Shown piece by piece: positions 34,580-46,679 of a stretch of DNA of 64,000 nt (position 1 is the stretch's first letter; every line of letters begins with the position of its first letter). Under the pieces are notes generated by a model. That model was given only the letters and a program-made list of their open reading frames with translations. It ran no database searches and was not told the DNA's origin. This DNA is from Meconema thalassinum (lineage: Eukaryota; Arthropoda; Insecta; Orthoptera; Tettigoniidae). Location of the stretch: positions 1,798,001 to 1,862,000 of the forward strand of contig CAMPQE020000052.1 in the NCBI GenBank assembly GCA_946902985.2, in the 5' to 3' direction. The position numbers were made by a program, and so were the translations under genes.

Positions 34580-35517
34580 ATGGCTTTGCTCAATTTAAAA
34601 TGTTCCGGAGTTTCAAGTTCCCCGTTCGGATCTCAAGGGGGAACTAAGTTGAGAGGGGTTTTAAGGAGAGTGCAATGCTGCAAGGAACAGTATTGTTTAG
34701 GAACATGGAATGTGAGATCCATGTATCAAGGAAAACTAGATGTAGTCAAAAGAGAAATGGAGAGAATCGGCATCGACATATTGGGAATATGTGAAATGAG
34801 GTGGTCTGGAATGGGAGAGTTTATTTCGGATGACAACACAGTATACTTTTCTGGACAAGACAACAACAGAAGTAATGGAGTAGCCTTCATAGTTAGTAAC
34901 AGAGTAGGTAAAACTGTGATGGGTTGCAACTATAAAAATGATAGAATGATATCCATCAGACTTCAAGGCCAACCTCTCAATTTTACAGTCATTCAAGTTT
35001 ATGCACCAACCATTGATGCTGAAGAGGACGTAGTTGACCAATTTTATGAAGATTTGCAGGAACTACTACACCGAACAAGGATATCGTGTTCATAGTTGGA
35101 GATTGGAATGCTAAAGTGGGAAATCAAATAGTAGATGGTGTAACAGGACAATTTGGTCTTGGTGCAACAAATGAAGCAGGACAGAGACTCCTAAAATTCT
35201 GCCTAGACAATTCACTGATTATTACCAACACACTATTCCAGTTACCCAAAAGACGTCTATACACTTGGACTTCACCAGATGGCCAATACCGAAATCAAAT
35301 TGATTACATAATTTGTAATAGTAGGTGGAAAAGTGCTATTCAATCTACTACAACAAGACCAGGCGCTGACTGTGGATCAGATCATGAATTATTAATTGCA
35401 AAATTCCGGTTGAAGTTGAGGAAAACGGCTAGAACTGTCTCATCGTACAGATTTGACCTGGGAAGAATTCCTTGTGATTATACAGTAGAAGTCAGAAACA
35501 GATTTAATACATTGTAG
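34580..35517 (+). pseudogene. RTE endonuclease domain (APE type), frameshifted
   Basis: The first part (34580-35095) carries GTWNVRSMYQG, the start of APE-type endonucleases, followed by ICEMRWSGMG with the catalytic Glu and by VIQVYAPT. After a frameshift near 35085 the second part (35086-35517) has VGDWNAKVG, ITNTLF, YTWTSPDG, NQIDYI and GADCGSDHELL. These correspond to the catalytic GDxNA, the D-Y-I block and the terminal SDH. All active-site positions are present, so the two breaks (frameshift and the TAG ending the second part) are recent. In the living element this domain nicks the genomic target for target-primed reverse transcription. Confidence 0.85.
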
Positions 35518-36930
35518 ATTGGAGACAAAACCCCTGAAGAGTTGTGGACAGAAGTATCTGCTGCTGTTAAGCAGGAAGCAGGAAAATACATTCCTAAGGA
35601 AAAGAATAAGAAGAAGGCCAAATGGTTATCGGGTGAGGCACTGCAAATTGCAGAAGAACGAAGGAATGCAAAAATTACAGGGGATAGATCAGCAATGTTT
35701 GAGTTGAATGCAGAGTTTAGAAGATTAGCTAGAAGAGATAAGAATATTTTTATAACTAATCAATGTAAGGAAGTTGAGGAAAATAACAGAATGGGAAAGA
35801 CGAGGGAACTTTACAAGAAAATTAGGGATATCAAAGGAAAATTTCAGGCAAAATTTGGGATGGTAAAAGATAAATATGGCAAATATCTAACAGAAGCAGA
35901 GGACATTAAGGAAAGATGGATGGAATATGTAGAAGATCTGTATATGAAAGAACCATGTATTATGGATAATGAAGTTCATGTGCCCTTCGAACCAGAACCA
36001 GATATTTTGGAAACTGAAGTCAAATGGGCCCTAGAGAATATTGCTAAAAACAAAGCTAGTGGACATGATGGAATTCCAATAGAAATGTTCAAAGAAGTTG
36101 GAGATAGTGCAGTGAAAATTTTACATTCCATATGTCAGCAAATATGGAAAACCCAACAATGGCCAAAAGATTGGAAAAGTTCAGTATTCATCCCAATTCC
36201 TAAGAAGGGAAATTCTAAAGAATGCACGAATCACCGAACAATAGCACTTATCTCACATGCTAGCAAAGTCATGCTTAAAATCCTACTAAATAGACTACGC
36301 CAGTATGTAGACCGAGAGCTACCTGAAGAACAAGCTGGATTTCGTAAAGGAAGAGGGACCAGAGATCAAATCGCTAACGTACGATGGATAATGGAGAAGG
36401 CAAGAGAATTCCAGAAAGATGTATATTTTTGTTTTATTGATTATGCTAAAGCTTTTGACTGTGTTGATCATAATGAGTTATGGAAAGTACTAAAATACAT
36501 GAGAGTACCAGAACATATCATTAACCTCATCCGGAACTTATACTCTGATCAAGAAGCTACAGTGAGAACCATACATGGAACAACTAAATGGGTTAAGATT
36601 CAAAAAGGAGTACGGCAAGGCTGTATATTGTCACCTTACCTTTTCAATCTGTATGCAGAACACATTATGAGGAATGTGGGGTTAGATGATGAAGAAGAAA
36701 CAGGAATCAAAATAGCTGGGTTAAATATAAAAAACCTGAGATATGCAGATGATACAATCCTGATGGCTGAAACTGAAGACGATTTAAAAAATATCTTACT
36801 GAAAGTGAAAGAAGAAAGTTCAAAGGCTGGACTAATGCTGAATGTCAGGAAAACAAAAATTATGACAACTACAACTGTCAATTCATGGCAAGTAGGAGGA
36901 GAAAAAAATGGAGATAGTCTCTGTTTTTAA
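35518..36930 (+). pseudogene. RTE reverse transcriptase domain
   Basis: Directly after the TAG, the same frame runs open for more than 460 codons. Landmarks in order: NKASGHDGIPIEMF, IFIPIPKKGN-like sequence, HRTIALISHASKV, EEQAGFRKGRGTRDQIANV, CFIDYAKAFDCVDHNELW with the first catalytic Asp, KGVRQGCILSPYLFNLYAEH, and NLRYADDTILMAE with the YADD Asp pair. The catalytic core is complete. The frame ends at 36928-36930 because of one extra A in the run at 36902-36908, just past VNSWQVGGE. The domain copies the element's RNA at the nicked target. Confidence 0.88.
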
Positions 36931-37582
36931 CTATCTTGACTCACAGATTTCTGCCGATGGTGACTGCAGTCATGAGATCAAAAGATGATGATGATGATAA
37001 TTGTTGTTTTAAGGGGCCTAACATCGAGGTTATCGGCCCCGAGAGATCAAAAGACGATTGCTACTTGGTAGACAGGCATTTTCAAATCTGGACAATATCT
37101 TAAGGAGTAGAGACCTAACCTTAACAACAATGGTCCATATAATAAGGGCTATGGTTTTTCCAGTTGTGATGTACGGATGTGAGACCTGGACCATAAGAAA
37201 AGCTGAACGCCGTAGAATAGATTCCTTCGAATTATGGGGTTGGAGAAGAGTTCTTAGAGTTCCATGGACTGCGAAGAGAACCAATAAGTCAGTTTTACAG
37301 CAAATTAAACCAGCTTGTTCCTTGGAGGGCTTAATCCTGAAACAAAAACTGGGCTACTTTGGACACATCATGAGAAGACATAATTCATTAGAGAAGACCT
37401 TAATGCTGGGGAAGATAGACGGCACAAGAAGAAGAGGGAGGCAAAGAATGAGATGGATGGATGGCATCACAGAAGCACTAAATTCCAGCTTGGAAAATCT
37501 TCGAGAGGCAGTGCAGGACAGGAGAAATTGGCGTAGTCTAGTACATGGGGTCACGGAGAGTCGGAATCGACTAAACGAATAG
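36931..37582 (+). pseudogene. RTE C-terminal region, split by a 57-bp insertion
   Basis: After the frameshift the C-terminal region continues with YLDSQISADGDCSHEIKR, is cut by the insertion at 36986-37042, and resumes with LLGRQAFSNLDNILRSRDLT, VVMYGCETWT, FELWGWRRVLRVPWTAKRTN, YFGHIMRR, LEKTLMLGKIDG and RRGRQRMRWMDGI, ending NRLNE and TAG. This conserved tail follows the RT in RTE elements of the BovB type; its biochemical role is not well defined. The insertion plus one copy of its duplication totals 69 bp, so it does not itself shift the frame, although it may add stops. Confidence 0.82.
36986..37042 (-). mobile_element. 57-bp stem-loop tail insertion with 12-bp target duplication
   Basis: GAGATCAAAAGA occurs at 36974-36985 and at 37043-37054. 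Between them lies only a (TGA)n run, the complement of TTAAAACAACAAT, and the GGGGCC stem-loop. This is the 3' terminal stem-loop and tail of the SINE/LINE family inserted in minus orientation as an extreme 5' truncation. Confidence 0.85.
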
Positions 37583-37589
37583 AGAGAGA

Positions 37590-38403
37590 GAGATGTTTCT
37601 GTTTTTTGCCTTATATTCGACGGGAACGTTATTTTAAAACCCATTTACAGATTATGAGATCCTGGTTCTTCGGTCTATCCACACATGCTGATTTTACCAT
37701 TGTAGAGTGAAGGGTCACAGGATCGAGCCGAGGCTCATGTAAATAATTAGAACACTCAAGTATTTCGAGTATTTTTCATTAGTTTGATTTTGTGCCATGC
37801 CTTTCCCTACAGGTTTGTCGACGTTTGGTTTTGATGAGTGTTTGATATAATCGGTGATAGAAGTGATACGTTCATTTGATAGGATTTCGATTGATCTGAT
37901 ATTCAGTATTCAGATTTTGTTTGTTCCGGTAGACTCATCTCGCAATATTAATACTAAGTGTATATGGTGGTTAATAATTATAACTTGATATTTGAGATTA
38001 ATGTACAGTAAATGATATGATGTGTTTATCATTCTCCCTCATATAAATAAATAACAGTTGTCACCGATCATTTCTCATGTATTGTAGGTGTGAGGAGAGG
38101 ATCAGAAGGAATGTTTATCACATTTCCTCTCCGGTATCATTTCAAGTACAATTTCGGGGAAGCAAATTTCATGTATCATAATTGTCATTATTATCTTTAT
38201 TATTAAGCCAGCAGCAAGCAATCTTCTACACGACTTGTACCTTCTGTACCAAACCCAACCAAATAACAGAACGCTTCCATCTGTCATCTGTACGGTCTGA
38301 ATTCACAATTTTGTATTCCCTTAATTGCAATGGTGAGAGGAAGATGGCGATCAGGATATGTCTCTTATGAGGTGCAACAAGTAATAACCGAAAAGGCACT
38401 TAC
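37590..38403. other. Intron 3 (right part), no gene recognised
   Basis: Follows a short GAGA run after the BovB-like element. No supported feature up to the exon 3 donor at 38403. Confidence 0.35.
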
Positions 38404-38520
38404 CTCTTTCAAATCTCCATCACTCACCAAAGAAAGACTTTCTATTTCTTCCCTTCTTGGAACAAGCTCTGGTATCGAAAAGTCTTCTATCTTGATATCC
38501 TCAGTCAGATCAGTATCATC
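38404..38520 (-). CDS. Exon 3 of the C2H2 zinc-finger gene
   Basis: Minus-strand acceptor AATTTATCTGCAG and donor AAAGAG/GTAAGTG bound exactly 39 open codons, phase 0 at both ends. The product starts DDTDLTEDIKIEDFSIPELV and ends SDGDLKE. It is acidic and contains IKIE, a hydrophobic-Lys-x-Glu motif. Upstream intron 2 is 8.2 kb and holds the large satellite; downstream intron 3 is 5.6 kb and holds the BovB-like element. The acidic linker probably acts in protein interaction or SUMO-dependent regulation, by analogy with other insect zinc-finger genes; this is inference. Confidence 0.78.
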
Positions 38521-38523
38521 CTG

Positions 38524-40940
38524 CAGATAAATTACTTGTTATACTAACACGTTCCTTTACATAAGTGCAAATAAATCATACACAGTGTTCCATCATTTTG
38601 AATACCATCCAAACACAACGTGACATACAAGCCCTAGATAAGAAATATGAGACTTCACTGATTGTGAGACGACTTTCTGAAGGAACAGCTGAGCTGTCAA
38701 CAATACGACAACCCAGTCCAGGTCATGTTTATTCCTGCACGTATTTTCCTTGTATGTCATTTGTTTCTTGTACAGCTTGGGAATGAGTTTCAGATGTGGC
38801 GTTTAGTAGGATATTTTATACAGGATTTGGCTAAATGGATTTAATTTAAGTAATGTATATGGTGGATGTGGTTCCATCGCAATTTATTATTTTTATTCTA
38901 GTTTCTTTGTCAGATGTAACTGATCGTTCTGGAACAAAAGGGTATTAGGCATCTACTGTCGAAGATCGGAGCAATGAAACTATATCTGAAGAATAATTGA
39001 CATTTGTATTTGCGTTTGAACTATTTTTGTATCATGTCTTAGCTTGTGTTTTAATGACGTTTCGGAATATAGGACATCTGGAGGTGACATTCGGACAGTA
39101 ATGTAAGATGGATTTTACTTTTCGGAGTGTTTATTTTCTAGTTAGCTTGTGGACTAACCACCAGATCCCCAAAACAGAGTAAGCTAGGGATTATTGATGA
39201 ATAAATCACTCAAGGACACGAGTTTTTATCTTAAATGTGTGGTTATTTGTAGTAGATTTTGAACCTTCTGTTTATTAAATAGAATGCGCTTGGACTAGTT
39301 TCATAACCACACCCAAAACCTGAGAGTAACGGTCGCGTGTCGGGACCAGTTCGAATCCATGTGTGTTTGCTGGTGAAGGGATCTCACGAGGGTTGATTTG
39401 GCTTTCGACTCAGAGGTATTTCGGATCAATACGGGCACAACATATTGTTCCCATTCACTTGATCATAAACCGCGCCTATATCTGAATTCTACGTCAGATC
39501 ACGTAATATCAAATTATACGCAGAGATTTTGAGCTGAGCTATTACATGGAGAAAAATGCATGAGAGGGCTGTGGAAGGATCAAGTGAGCTGAGAACTTCA
39601 TCAGACTCAAGAGATGGAAACAAATATTTAAACAAAAGTAGACTCAATAAATACAATAAACTGAGTTGGAAATTTACTGCACGATATTAGACATTATTCT
39701 ATGTGGAAATAATACACAGGGTGATGATAATTATTGTTTTAAGGGGCCTAACATGTAGGTTATCGGCGCCAGTAACAAATATTTGGTATGTTGGCGAAGG
39801 AGCAACCTGACTGGTAGCAGAGGGAATAATCCCGAAACGCTTACTTATTACTGTACAGTACTTGTCTAACGCTAAAGAGCGTGAGTGCGGAGATTTGTGC
39901 ATTGGACCGCGTGGTACTGAAAGCTGTAAACATTTATTGAAATCATTTATAATACGGTGGAGAACATTTATTTGCCAGTGCGGAATACGCTAGTAACGCG
40001 TCAAATATTTCACACACTTTTTGGTGAATTAGTGAAACACTTGCTAACTGTACACTGCATGGTCAGTCGTCGTGCTGTGTGAAATCGTGGTGCAAATTGC
40101 TAAGTTTAATACCAGAGCTAAAGAGGAGAAATATTATTCTATAAAACTGCGTGCAGATTGCAGTAATAAAATCATCTAATAGGTGGCGTAGAGGAGGCGG
40201 CTGTGTTCTGTAAAAATATTAACGAGTGCAATAGGGAAGAAATCAGTATCAGACTAAAAGCAGACCAACTATTTAACACATTTAAATAAGTGTAGAAGCA
40301 GTGCATCATGGATAAAATGTTCGTGATATCACTGGTTCTAAATCACGTCGTAACCAAACAAATCCATTCACGTTGGGGGAAAACATGTCTTCATGATCAC
40401 CGCCATTTTAGTTACCTTCTTTATGGCAAGTGGAATATACAGGCTGTTGCGCAAAGTTATTACATCATTATACCATGAAGGTTAGGAAGAGGTCTGACCC
40501 ATTAAGAAATTACGGTCATTTATTAGGTACTAAAGAGAACTGTCAATTCGGGTGAGAAAAGCGATGATTACGGCACCTATAAATTTCGAGATCAGAATTG
40601 AGGGAGAGCTGACTAGGGGTAGTCAAAAGAAGGAATGGAAAAGAGGAATTCAACACAAGTAAACAGAAACAATAACGGTCTCTACTCAGGTCATGTGGGT
40701 CTCAAGCTACTTGCTACTCGTGGTAAACAGAGAAGCCCCGAAGATGGGGGAGGGGGTTAGGGTTTAACCCACCCCCCCCCTAGATAAATCTTTACTTGAA
40801 ACTCTATATTGTCCCATCTATCACTCGCTTCACACTACCACTAGTATATATTTTAAAAGTGATCACGTTCATCACTTGGTAAATGTCCTGCACTCAACTC
40901 GCAGCGAGACGACTCTTTCAGCAAGCCATGGATCAGGTTT
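38524..40940. other. Intron 2 (left part), with a stem-loop tail fragment
   Basis: A minus-orientation stem-loop tail (TGATGATAATTATTG then GGGGCCTAACATG) lies at about 39721-39772. A tRNA-like CAGTTCGAATCC block occurs near 39348. A run of ten C lies near 40771. No gene recognised. Confidence 0.4.
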
Positions 40941-41245
40941 ACAGCCGGCCCCGTAGAGTAGGGGTAGCGCGCCTGCCTATCACCTGGAGGCCCCGGGTTC
41001 GATTCCCGGCTCCGTCAGGGATTAAGAAACTGACTTGCGGGCTGGAACGGGGTGCACTCAGCCTCATGAGGATAATTGAGTGGCTGGCTGACAGTGAGAA
41101 AGCGCCCCGATCACGAAAACCAAGATTAACGGCCGAGAGGACCCGATGCGCTGATCACGCGTCACCCCAATATCCCCAGGTCGAATGACTGGGCAGCGGT
41201 CGATTGGTAGTCCTAGGCCCGTCATGGGCTTTAGTGCCAGGGGTT
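40941..41245 (+). mobile_element. tRNA-derived SINE with a distinct 3' half
   Basis: The head keeps a clean B box (GGGTTCGATTCCC) and a strong tRNA-like 5' part (CCCCGTAGAGTAGGGGTAGC). The middle shares GGGCTGGAACGGGGTGCACT and CAGCCTCATGAGG with the main SINE family. The 3' half (GAAAGCGCCCCGATCACG, CCCAATATCCCCAGG, CTAGGCCCGTCATGGGC) is unlike the others. Its GC content and few obvious changes suggest a young copy. Confidence 0.75.
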
Positions 41246-41809
41246 ATAGATGAATCAGGTTTGTTTTTAAGTGGGCGATCGTTAACCTTCTTCAGGTGTC
41301 TTCGGGTTGCATTAATTGTGCGTGTCCGTTCCGTTAAAGATATTTCACGGTAAAAATGTACAAAAGGTGCTGCTTTCTATAAAATTCTTAAACTTCTCAA
41401 ATTTAGCAAATTACCTGAATAAATAGTCGAGAAAATATCTGGAGATGTAGTATATAGATGTTTACCCCTCCGCTGTCTGAGACCCGCCCAGCCATCCCAT
41501 ATATTCTCAATAATCTGCCTTGTGAAAGTTATGAAAAGGAAGGAGTACCTACTCTCAACAATTAATAAAGATGTGGTAATGATTATTCATTAGAAATAGG
41601 CTATGATTGCTGACGCCCAAGTTAGAATTTTAACCATGCTTTATGCCGGTAACGAGCTTGCATTGCTGTGGCAGTCTTCCCTCTTCCCCACTAGTCTATA
41701 GCAAGACCGACTACAATAAATGCCACTAGTTTAAAATTCAAAGAGAGAGGGAGAGGTGGTCTCCGGAATCTTAAGCCAGGTTTTGTTCCCTGGAAGAAGT
41801 AACGGACGA
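41246..41809. other. Intron 2 spacer before the satellite
   Basis: No supported feature. Confidence 0.3.
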
Positions 41810-44800
41810 AATGATATCGGTTACGCTGAGCAGTCCAGGAATAGCATGAACATTAACTAGAATACTGTTGCCACATGTTGCTAATGATATCGGTTACGTT
41901 GAGAAGTCCAGGAATAGCACGAACATTAACTAGAATACTGTTGCCACATGTTGCTAATGATATTGGTTACGTAGAGCAGTCCAGGAATAGCATGAACATT
42001 AACTAGAATACTGTTGCCACATGTTGCTAATGGTATCAGTTACGCTGAGCAGTCCAGGAATAGCATGAACATTAACTAGAATACTGTTGCCACATGTTTC
42101 TAATGATATCGGTTACGCTGAGCAGACCAGGAATAGCATGAACATTAACTAGAATACTGTTGCCACATGTTTATAATGATATCGGTTACGCTGAGCAGTC
42201 AAGGAATAGCATGAACATTAACTAGAATACTGCTGCCACATGTTGCTAATGGTATCGGTTACGCTGAGCAGTCCAGGAATAGCATGAACATTAACTAGAA
42301 TACTGTTGCCAAATGTTGCTAATGATATCGGTTACGCTGAGCAGTCCAGGAATAGCATGAACATTAACTAGAATACTGTTGCCACATGTTGCTAATGGTA
42401 TCGGTTACGCTGAGCAGTCCAGGAATAGCATGAACATTAACTAGAATACTGTTGCCAAATGTTGCTAATGATAATGGTTACGCTGAGCAGTCCAGGAATA
42501 GCATCAACATTAACTAGAAAACTGCTGCCACATGTTGCTAATGATATCGGTTACGCTGAGCAGTCCAGGAATAGCATGAACATTAACTAGAATACTGTTG
42601 CCTCATGTTTCTAATGATATCGGTTACGCTGAGCAGTCCAGGAATAGCATGAACATTAACTAGAATACTGTTGCCACATGTTGCTAATGGTATCGGATAC
42701 GCTGAGCAGTCCAGGAATAGCATGAACATTAACTAGAATACTGTTGCCAAATGTTGCTAATGATAATGGTTACGCTGAGCAGTCCAGGAACAGCATCAAC
42801 ATTAACTAGAAAACTGCTGCCACATGTTGCTAATGATATCGGTTACGCTGAGCAGTCCAGGAATAGCATGAACATTAACTAGAATACTGTTGCCACATGT
42901 TGCTAATGGTATCTGTTACGCTGAGCAGTCCAGGAATAGCATGAACATTAACTAGAATACTGTTGCCAAATGTTGCTAATGATAATGGTTACGCTGAGCA
43001 GTCCAGGAACAGCATCAACCTTAACTAGAAAACTGTTGCCACATGTTGCTAATGATATTGGTTACGTAGAGCAGTACAGGAATAGCATGAACATTAACTA
43101 GAATACTGTTGCCACATGTTGCTAATGGTATCAGTTACGCTGAGCAGTCCAGGAATAGCATGAACATTAACTAGAATACTGTTGCCACATGTTTCTAATG
43201 ATATCGGTTACGCTGAGCAGTCCAGGAATAGCATGAACATTAACTAGAATACTGTTGCCACATGTTTCTAATGATATCGGTTACGCTGAGCAGTCCAGGA
43301 ATAGCATGAACATTAACTAGAATACTGCTGCCACATGTTGCTAATGGTATCGGTTACGCTGAGCAGTCCAGGAATAGCATGAACATTAACTAGAATACTG
43401 TTGCCAAATGTTGCTAATGATATCGGTTACGCTGAGCAGTCCAGGAATAGCATGAACATTAACTAGAATACTGTTGCCACATGTTGCTAATGGTATCGGT
43501 TACGCTGAGCAGTCCAGGAATAGCATGAACATTAACTAGAATACTGTTGCCAAATGTTGCTAATGATAATGGTTACGCTGAGCAGTCCAGGAATAGCATG
43601 AACATTAACTAGAAAACTGCTGCCACATGTTGCTAATGATATCGGTTACGCTGAGCAGTCCAGGAATAGCATGAACATTAACTAGAATACTGTTGCCTCA
43701 TGTTTCTAATGATATCGGTTACGCTGAGCAGTCCAGGAATAGCATGAACATTAACTAGAATACTGTTGCCACATGTTGCTAATGATATCGGTTACGCTGA
43801 GCAGTCCAGGAATAGCATGAACATTAACTAGAATACTGTTGCCACATGTTGCTAATGGTATCAGTTACGCTGAGCAGTCCAGGAATAGCATGAACATTAA
43901 CTAGAATACTGTTGCCACATGTTTCTAATGATATCGGTTACGCTGAGCAGTCCAGGAATAGCATGAACATTAACTAGAATACTGCTGCCACATGTTGCTA
44001 ATGGTATCGGTTACGCTGAGCAGTCCAGGAATAGCATGAACATTAACTAGAATACTGTTGCCAAATGTTGCTAATGATATCGGTTACGCTGAGCAGTCCA
44101 GGAATAGCATGAACATTAACTAGAATACTGTTGCCACATGTTGCTAATGGTATCGGTTACGCTGAGCAGTCCAGGAATAGCATGAACATTAACTAGAATA
44201 CTGTTGCCAAATGTTGCTAATGATAATGGTTACGCTGAGCAGTCCAGGAATAGCATGAACATTAACTAGAAAACTGCTGCCACATGTTGCTAATGATATC
44301 GGTTACGCTGAGCAGTCCAGGAATAGCATGAACATTAACTAGAATACTGTTGCCTCATGTTTCTAATGATATCGGTTACGCTGAGCAGTCCAGGAATAGC
44401 ATGAACATTAACTAGAATACTGTTGCCACATGTTGCTAATGATATCGGTTACGCTGAGCAGTCCAGGAATAGCATGAACATTAACTAGAATACTGTTGCC
44501 AAATGTTGCTAATGATAACGGTTACGCTGAGCAGTCCAGGAATAGCATGAACATTAACTAGAATACTGCTGCCACATGTTGCTAATGATATCGGTTACGC
44601 TGAGCAGTCCAGGAATAGCATGAACATTAACTAAAATACTGTTGCCACATGTTTCTAATGATATCGGTTACGCTGAGCAGTCCAGGAATAGCATGAACAT
44701 TAACTAGAATACTGCTGCCACATGCTGCTAATGATATCGGTTACGCTGAGCAGTCCAGGAATAGCATGAACATTAACTAGAATACTGTTGCCACATGTTG

Positions 44801-45095
44801 CTAATGATATCGGTTACGCTGAGCAGTCCAGGAATAACATGAACATTAACTAGAATACTGTTGCCACATGTTGCTAATGATATCGGTTACGCTGAGCAGT
44901 CCAGGAATAGCATGAACATTAACTAGAATACTGTTGCCATATGTTGCTAATGATATCGGTTACGCTGAGCAGTCCAGGAATAGCGTGAACATTAACTAGA
45001 ATACTGTTGCCATATGTTGCTAATGATATCGGTTACGCTGAGCAGTCCAGGAATAGCGTGAACATTAACTAGAATACTGTTGCCACATGTTGCTA
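41810..45095 (+). repeat. Long satellite array, about 45 copies of a 73-bp unit with higher-order repeats
   Basis: Unit start AATGATATCGGTTACGCTGA recurs every 73 bp; 3,286 bp divided by 73 is 45.0. Units differ at a few fixed positions (GATATC or GGTATC, CACATG or CAAATG, TTGCT or TTTCT, GATAATGG, GAAAACTGCT), and strings of variants are themselves repeated. The GGTATCAG unit occurs near 42032, 43128 and 43855, spacings of about 15 and 10 units. The period is not a multiple of three and TAACTAG adds stops, so it is non-coding. It lies in intron 2 of the zinc-finger gene. Confidence 0.95.
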
Positions 45096-45735
45096 AAAAT
45101 CATATTCTACAGTGTGGAGTAAGTGATCATCCTGAGGAACTGAGCAGGATAAAATTGGAAATGTTTCCGTCACTAACTACACCAGTGACACGAGACTATG
45201 TCTTGAGAAGAAAAACAAATTATGAAAAGAAAGAAATAATCACCAAAATTAAGAAAAGTCTCTCCATTTCACTGAAACTCTATGGTACTCTGGTAAACAT
45301 ATTCAGCGCAACCCTCTACTGTCAGTACTCTTGTAGGCCCACATACCAGAGAGTTGTGCATGCTATTTAATAATGGAAATCCGCAGTTGTATCGAACTCC
45401 AAGTAGTAAAAGATGAACATCTCTTATATTTTACTTCAATCTACTCAACAATGTGTATTCATGTACTGAAAATGTAGTGTATAGGTATAGTTTTGCTATT
45501 TTAGCTTGCGATAGCAATGCTATTAAGTTACATGTAAATGTTAGGTGGGTACTCAGCGCTGCAGTGGTCAATACGAGCACTGCTAGGAGGACAGTATTGA
45601 TGCGGAGAACGCCATGATTGAGTAGGCTTTAAATTAGTGGAGGTTAAGGTTAGCCGGACCATTTAATAGTAATTTGTTTTAAAATAGACAATGATATCGC
45701 TCGTTCTACTTTCATTCAGTGCTACCATTCTATTT
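45096..45735. other. Intron 2 spacer after the satellite
   Basis: A plus-strand open stretch (to 45370) contains VTRDYVLRRKTNYEKKE but begins inside the satellite and has no family resemblance that I know, so I do not call it a gene. Confidence 0.3.
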
Positions 45736-46115
45736 TAGACCTCCTCGTGTAGTGGCTAGAGTTCCGGGACGGAGGTCCGGATTTGATTCCCGGCTCTGCC
45801 AAGAAATTTAATTCTCATGTGGGGGCTGGAACAGGGTGCACTCAGCCTCATGAGGCAACTGAGTAGAGGAGGCTTCGATTCCCACCTCAGCCATCTTGGA
45901 AGTGGTTTTCCGTGGTTTCCCCACTTCTACTCCAGGCAAATGCCAGGATGGTTCCTAACTTAAGGCCATGGCCGCCTCTTTCCCACTACAAACCCCAATT
46001 TACAAACACGTTAGTTCAGCCATAACAATAACACAGGTTATCACACAAATTCCACACACAAATACATAGGGCTACAAGACCACGATCTCGTAGCCCCTAA
46101 TATAAGCAACTACAT
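45736..46115 (+). mobile_element. Full-length tRNA-derived SINE
   Basis: Head CCTCGTGTAGTGGCTAGAG with B box GGATTTGATTCCCGG, body with GGGGCTGGAACAGGGTGCAC, CTCATGAGGCAACTGAG, TTCCCACCTCAGCCATC, GGTTTTCCGTGGTTTCC, ATGCCAGGATGGTTCC and ACACAGGTTATCAC, and a 3' stem (GGGCTACAAGACC with CTCGTAGCCCC). It is the best-preserved member of the main SINE family here. Confidence 0.8.
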
Positions 46116-46679
46116 TTTCTATTTGCATTCTTGTAGCTCCATTTAACTTAAAAGTATTTGCATTTTTTAAATAGTTTGTGTTACCTCTGCTTTATTTATG
46201 GCTGTATTTTTAGCTACTGTCTGTTCGCGTTGCTTGTAAGGAAGTACGTCAGGGTCTCATATTGAATTATTACATAAAATCCTGTCATTTGTCTTCGAAT
46301 TTACCGCTATTTCGATGGCGTCATGACGCCGGCGTCAACAACTGTTCCCCTACAATTGCCGCCATCTTTGATTTGATGTTACGGTCGGAGATATTGCAGT
46401 CGGTCGTGCCTATAGCAACCAGCAGCGCTTTCACTTAAGGGAAATCATATCTCAAATGCCTTATATGATAAGAGTTATAACATGGCACATTGTGTACACT
46501 GAACCTATAATAGGATCCAGGGTGCCAGCAGAGTGGAACTGCAGTATTAATACAATAACATCAGCTACTGTTGGTGTTCTTATAGAAAACAAGACTAAGT
46601 ATACCAACATTCCAAACAATATTCATTCTAAAAATCATTCATATTATTACGAGAGAAATAACGCAGAACCGCTAATTAC
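46116..46679. other. Intron 2 (right part), no gene recognised
   Basis: Contains a GACGCCGGCGTC palindrome near 46327 but no supported gene. Confidence 0.3.

Larger units (their letters stand above)
34500..37583 (+). mobile_element. Nearly full-length BovB-like RTE non-LTR retrotransposon, inactive
   Basis: A short 5' region includes GGAAGGCAACGGCAAACCAC, then one protein spread over three frames (next three entries), then a short 3' end with AGTCGGAATCGAC, as in the tails of BovB elements. Several RT blocks and the C-terminal region match my recollection of vertebrate BovB closely, more so than generic insect LINEs; no alignment was run. Breaks are a frameshift near 35085, an in-frame TAG at 35515-35517, an extra base in an A-run at 36902-36908 and a 57-bp insertion at 36986-37042. 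It lies in intron 3 of the zinc-finger gene on the opposite strand. Confidence 0.8.

Noticed and set aside
45080..45370. 96-codon plus-strand frame after the satellite
   Set aside because: It begins within the satellite unit, has a non-ATG start and shows no family similarity or splice support.
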